Shown here piece after piece: positions 52,601 to 58,600 of a stretch of 64,000 bases of DNA (position 1 is its first letter; each line of letters opens with the position of its first letter). The notes under the pieces were generated by a model that was given only the letters and a program-made list of their open reading frames with translations, was not told the DNA's origin and searched no databases. The translations under genes and the position numbers were made by a program. Source of the DNA: Emydura subglobosa (Eukaryota > Chordata > Testudines > Chelidae); the NCBI GenBank assembly GCA_007922225.1, contig ML679959.1, positions 23,472,118-23,536,117 of the forward strand, in the 5' to 3' direction.

Positions 52601-55600
52601 GAGAGTTAAGTCTGTAGGTATCCTTTGAAGTTACTATTTATCTGGTTATTCCCACTCTCTTCTTGCATGAGAAGTGAATTCAATATTTTGGTTAGAATTA
52701 AAAGAGCTTATGGTTATGTGGGGAGATGCTGTGTAATAGCTAAGAGGCATATGTAATGCTGATTTTGGGTTATGTCCACCTTCAGTAAAAGGTACGATGG
52801 CAGCTTGGGTAGGCCTGCTTTGGCTAGCTTTATTCTAGATAGCACAGCTAAATATAGCAGTGAAGATGTGAAAGCACAGACTCCAGGGAAGGCTAGCAAC
52901 ACAAGTGTGTACTCAGACCTCCAAGCAGCTTGTACAGCCCGTGCTGAAGCCCATGTCGCCATGTCTTCACTGCTAGATTAAAGCTGGTGTAGGTATACTT
53001 ACCCAAGCTGTATTCACATGTTGGATTAAAGTGTAGTCATACCCTAAGAGTTGTACACAATAGCAAGAGGCTTTTCCAATAGAGCTATGAATTTGTTTTA
53101 CGTACGTGACATGCTGGAGATATTTTTATCCAAAATTGCATATCCATGGGGTTCACTGGTGGTTGCATTTATTTACAGGTAAGTAAGATGCTCAGGAATT
53201 AGTGATAGATTTATAACCTGAAAATCTAATTGTAAAAATCCCCCCTTTTTCAGGTAGTACGACTGTTAAAAACATCTCCAGAGAAACCTATAACATTAGC
53301 TATTGGTGATGGTGCTAATGATGTAAGCATGATACAAGAAGCGCATGTTGGCATAGGTAACTGACCTTTTTTCATAATTTTCACTTAATATAAATATTTA
53401 AACTTTTGTTCTTAATAAAGCATTATACTGTATATAGAATTAGTCTGTAGTTGTATTTTTAAACTGCTGAACTTTGAACATTTTTACACCTGAAAATGAC
53501 CGTACATCAATCTTACAATTATTTTTAAACACACTTGCAGTTGCATGTTATATGTCAGAATCTTAGTGGAATCTAAATGGAAGAGCATTCCATTCTGAAG
53601 ACAATATCTTAAATACCAACAGATAAAGAAAAGAAGAGTAACTTGAGAAGAATGAACATCTTATTTTTGGAGTCACTTCTGCAACTCATTCACTTTCATT
53701 CTAGATCATTCTGTTGTATTCTGCATGAATATGAAAGTTTTGGTTTTGCCATTTAAAAAGAACTGTAACAAGCCTTTATCCATTTTTTATCTGGAACTCT
53801 TTTGTAAGGCATCCTTCAGGAAGCAAAACCCCATTCCTTGAGTATCTTGGTCTGTACCTCATTTTTCTTTCTTTCCTCATTTTATTCCCAAACTAACAAA
53901 ATCTAACAAACCTTCTTCACTAGGAGTTTTACTTGAGGATTCTTTTCTAATCCTTTTTTGAAAGGTGCCACTGGGACTTCCATTATCTGTTTCCATTAAG
54001 AGCAGTATCTGTTCAAAATCAGTGTGGATTAATAGAGGTTTGCATTCCAAACGTAATAGTTTTGCTCTTCCTTCTGCTGTTGCAACACATGAGCTGGTAA
54101 CCCCAGAATTTTTAAATTCCTGCTTTCTGTTTTATTTCCTAGTTGTTTGTTTCCTTCTCTGAAGCACCCAAGGAATTGTCCCTAAGGCACTAAATTACCA
54201 AAGCAGTTATAAAAATAGAAAAGATTGTCTTCAGCAGATTCTCAGAGGTGCTCAGCTCCCATAAGTGGGGCCAGATATGCGAGCTGAACTCTTGAATTTT
54301 AAAATTTAGGCACTAAGTTAAGTAGCCAGATTTTCAAAATTTCATTTTGATATCCATATAGGATCTGTTGGATGCTGGGGCCTCTAGACCATACTCCACC
54401 CCACACCTCCGTATCCAGTGCAGAATTATTCTTTGCTGAGTCTAGCTTTAAATGTCTCTAAGAAAGAGGCATTCACTCTTTCTCTTGAAAGTCTGTTACC
54501 GATCCACAGTTAAATATTGTAGATTTCACTGTTTAGATTTTTTTTTCCTGGTATCTATCTTAAATATTCTTTTCCTTAACTTCTATCCTTTTTTTCTGGG
54601 ATGAAAGTGGGTTATGACACACTTGCCACTTTTCATTCAGTTAATCTTTTCATGTAAATAAATTCCACTGGGCCCTTTAGGATCATTGTAACAATACTAC
54701 CCTAAAAGTAACTGTGGAAGGAATTGTGATAAGGCCTTGAATGTCCTGATGAGCACCTAGTAGCGACTCTTTCTGTGACAAGTGAAGAGCACAGGACGGT
54801 CTGCTTGAGAAATATACCAAGTAAATAGCAGATTGTCTTTTATTGTGATATAGTACATAGTTAGTTCACATAAAAATGATATAAGGAAAATAAACGATGT
54901 ACACTAGTCCATGTTCCATTTGCAATTTACAATCAGTTACATATTAACACTTAAATGCATTTTGTGTCAGAGTTTGTAAATCTGACATGAATCTCAACAA
55001 AATAGGCCAATATACTTAAGCATGTAGCCCAAGATTTTCCCAGGCTTTCATGTGTCCAATTTTCAGTAAGTTCTAAGCACCTACCTTCTGATAATGGGCT
55101 CTTTAAGATATGTCAAGTTGGGCACTCAAAAATGGAGGCATGCAAAATCAGTGGGTTTTTTTTTTTTTTTTAAATCTTGAGCTGCCTTACGCTCAATGGA
55201 TTATTCAAGCTATTTTACATTCTCTGTACACCAGTATACTAATCACAGTAGCTTTTTTAAACAAATTTATACTTAAATGTTCCAGAATCATTTGCTAGCT
55301 ATCTTATATTGTCCGTCATATTATGACTTTAATTGCTACAGTGAGGAGTATAGAGCTGTTTGATTTCAATCGGGCTTTGTGCAAATAATTTTGGCAATGA
55401 TACTTTTTACAATCTGTTTTTAGAAAAAAGCATCTCTCTAAAACAGGGCATAATAGGTAAATTCAAGGACTGATGGTGGATTTGCACATTATTTTAAGTG
55501 AAAGGTTTTTGTGGTTCTGTATGCTTTATTGTTGCTGTATGATCCCTTACATCTTTTCTTTGCTATAAACTGTCATTTAAGTATAAATACAGTAATATTT

Positions 55601-58600
55601 TGGTCTAACTGATCCAGAAGCTTTGTTTTAAGCTAATTCTCCAATTGTCAGATGTGTTACCTCCTGTTGATATCAATAGCCACTGAAGTCTTTAAAATGT
55701 AAAAGTGTATAGAAGATAAACTGTCCCTTTCAAATGTGTATTTTAATAAATTTGCTTTTTCTGCAGCATTAATTCCAATTTTCTTTATATTTTATGTCCC
55801 AAATATTACAGGAATCATGGGTAAAGAAGGAAGGCAAGCTGTAAGAAACAGTGACTATGCAATAGCAAGGTTTAAATTCCTCTCCAAGTTACTTTTTGTT
55901 CATGGCCACTTTTACTATATTAGGATAGCAACCCTTGTACAGTACTTTTTTTATAAGGTAAGTCTATTCAATCTGCCAATGAAGTTCAGTAGAACTAAGG
56001 ATTCTTTTTCCTAGCATGAAATGTATTTCAGACTTAATTCTTGCAGTTAAATCACCAGAGTATTAGATATCTCCAAACTAGGAGTGTTTTTGGCTATTGA
56101 TGTACAACAAAGCACACCCCAAATAAGAAACCCATTTGCTTCAGAATTCATGTGGCCATGAATACTGCCACCTGGAAGTATCTTTTAACATGGCAGCAGA
56201 GTTCACGTAGGCCAGTGTGCAACTATTGTTACTCTGTTAAGGTCACACTACCAACTTGAAATCCAAGTAAATTTTTAAAATCAGTTAAAAGTTGTCTTGA
56301 GTACCCTGACCTCAGTTCCTCTGCCAGTTTTTGTCATCTGTAGTCACTTTTTCCCTTTTCCCCCCCCCCCCCCTTGCTATGTGAAAGTTCCACACAAACA
56401 ACACACTGACTATAGAGGGGTAAAAGTGAAAATAACTATACACAAAGTGCTGTTAAATGCACAAGTGAACAAGCTGGGGTGGAAATAGAGATTTTTTTTC
56501 TCAGATCTTTCTATCAGGGTTTGTCTACACACAGTTTTTGTACTGCTATACTGATCTCTGTTTAGCAACCTGTATCATAGAATCATAGAAATATAGGGAC
56601 CTCAAGAAGCCATCAAGTCCAACCCTCTGTGCTGAGACAGGACCAAGAAAATCTAGAACATCCCTGTCAAGCGCTGGTCCAAGCTATTCTTAAAAATCTC
56701 CAGTGATGCAGATTCCACAACCTCCCTTGGAAACCTATTCAAGAGCTTAACTACCATTCGGGTTAAAAAGGGGTTTTTTCCTGATATTTAACCTAAATCT
56801 CCCTTGCTGCAGATTAAACCCATCACTACTTGTCCTACCTTAAATGGATATGGACAACAATTGATCACAGTCCTCTTTATAACAGCCCTTAGCATATTTG
56901 AAGGGTGTTACCCATCAGTCTTCCCATCTCATCAGTCTCCCATCAGTCTTCTTTTCTCAGGAGTAAACATGTCCAGTTTTTTTAACATTTCCTTATGGAC
57001 TGTGTTTTCTAAACCTTTTTTCATATAGTTAAAGCAATACAACCCCTCAGTCTGGACACAGTTATCCCAATAGGAAAGGTATTTATTTTGGTGTAAATTA
57101 TTCTCATAAATTTATGGAATCTTAGGTGACACTTGTAAGAATAGTAGATAAACTAAATTTTAAGATGATTATGATTAAGTTGAACCTCCATGCAAAAACA
57201 GGATCTGATGCAGAGTGAAGCTTCTTACTTTGCTTTACAAGGTGAAACTGTGGAATGTTTTACCCACTCTCAGTATTCATGCCAGCTTCATACAAGTCAT
57301 TTATATTAGGGCTGAGTGCGGGGGGCATATGCATTATAGGACTAAAATACCCTTTCCTTTTTGTGTTTTTCAGAATGTGTGCTTTATTACACCACAATTT
57401 TTATATCAGTTCTTTTGTTTGTTTTCACAACAAGTAAGTATTGGATGTCTAATTTCTTTGTATATGGGAGGGGATGTTAAATGTCAAAAGAAATAGGAAG
57501 GAAAGCAGTAAATTCGCCTCCTCTTCTTTAAAAAGAAAAATGATTGTTAACACTTGCTTCATTATTGGTGATAAATTTCTTGTCTTATTGTCAGTGACTT
57601 TATAAAAGTAAGAGAAGAATCCACTTTTATGGATTTGAAACTGGAAACTTTCTGCAGAAACTTCGGTGTAGGGTTCGGCAGCTGAGTACTAATTATTTTT
57701 TGTAAATTGCATATTCTTCCACCTGTGGCTTTATTCTCTTTCAGGAATGCAAAAAATATATTAAATGATATGTTTTTATTTCTTTATTAAATATGACTGC
57801 TGTTCTTTTAAAATAATCAGCCACCTATTTCTTAATATGGGACTTTAAAAAATAGTTTTCTCTTCAGAAAAGTATCTGCTGTGTGACATCTACTTTTCCA
57901 CAATAACTTTATGAATCAGTAGTGCAATTTCATGGATACTTTAGTTTTCTCTTCCACCTTCCAAGTTTGTCACCTTTAAAATGAATTGCTGAGCTTGTTT
58001 TCCCCATATTTAAAGAGAAAATAATTATGGAGGGAATAACATTTTCACTTTTGCCAGCCCACTTTCTCTGACCAAACCATCTTTTTTAGACTTATTTTGA
58101 GGGCATTTGTAACTGTTTGTAGTGTCTTTCTCACACATCGGACAAATCGGCTTCTGCTATAGAAATGATTGACTTCAAGTGGACAACAAATTGAAATATT
58201 ACCATAAAAATAGCCAGTGTCCATTTTAATATTCATGTTCAGTAAAAAGCAAGGTGGTTATCAAGAGCAAATCTAAATAGTTCATTACATCAGTGAGTTA
58301 TTATTCCCCACTCCAATTAAGTCACTTCTGCTTATTTGTCAGAAATTATTGTATATAGCTATACAAAGTTTATAAACTTTGTGGATCTGAGCTTTTAAAA
58401 CTCTAGGCCATGCAGATTTTATCTGATGAGAAAGTGAGCTTGAGGACAGTGCGGAGCAGAATTAGGTGCTAATGGCTGAAGGTCAGAAAATTGGACCAGT
58501 GAAGGAGGTCTCATTTTCTTCTCTGCAACACCTCTGATGTCAGTTACTGCACAGATAGCAGCTTTTATTGTTAACATTATAAGTAGCCTTTTTAAAAATG

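Larger units (their letters stand above)
45074..53253 (+). other. ATP11B: ATP11B intron 20
   Basis: An 8.2-kb intron holding an unidentified segment of unusual composition (46738-47345), DIRS copy C (about 47352-51250) and a hAT-like MITE (52767-53046). In 45074-46737 and 51251-52766 I see no gene, RNA or named repeat. Confidence 0.75.
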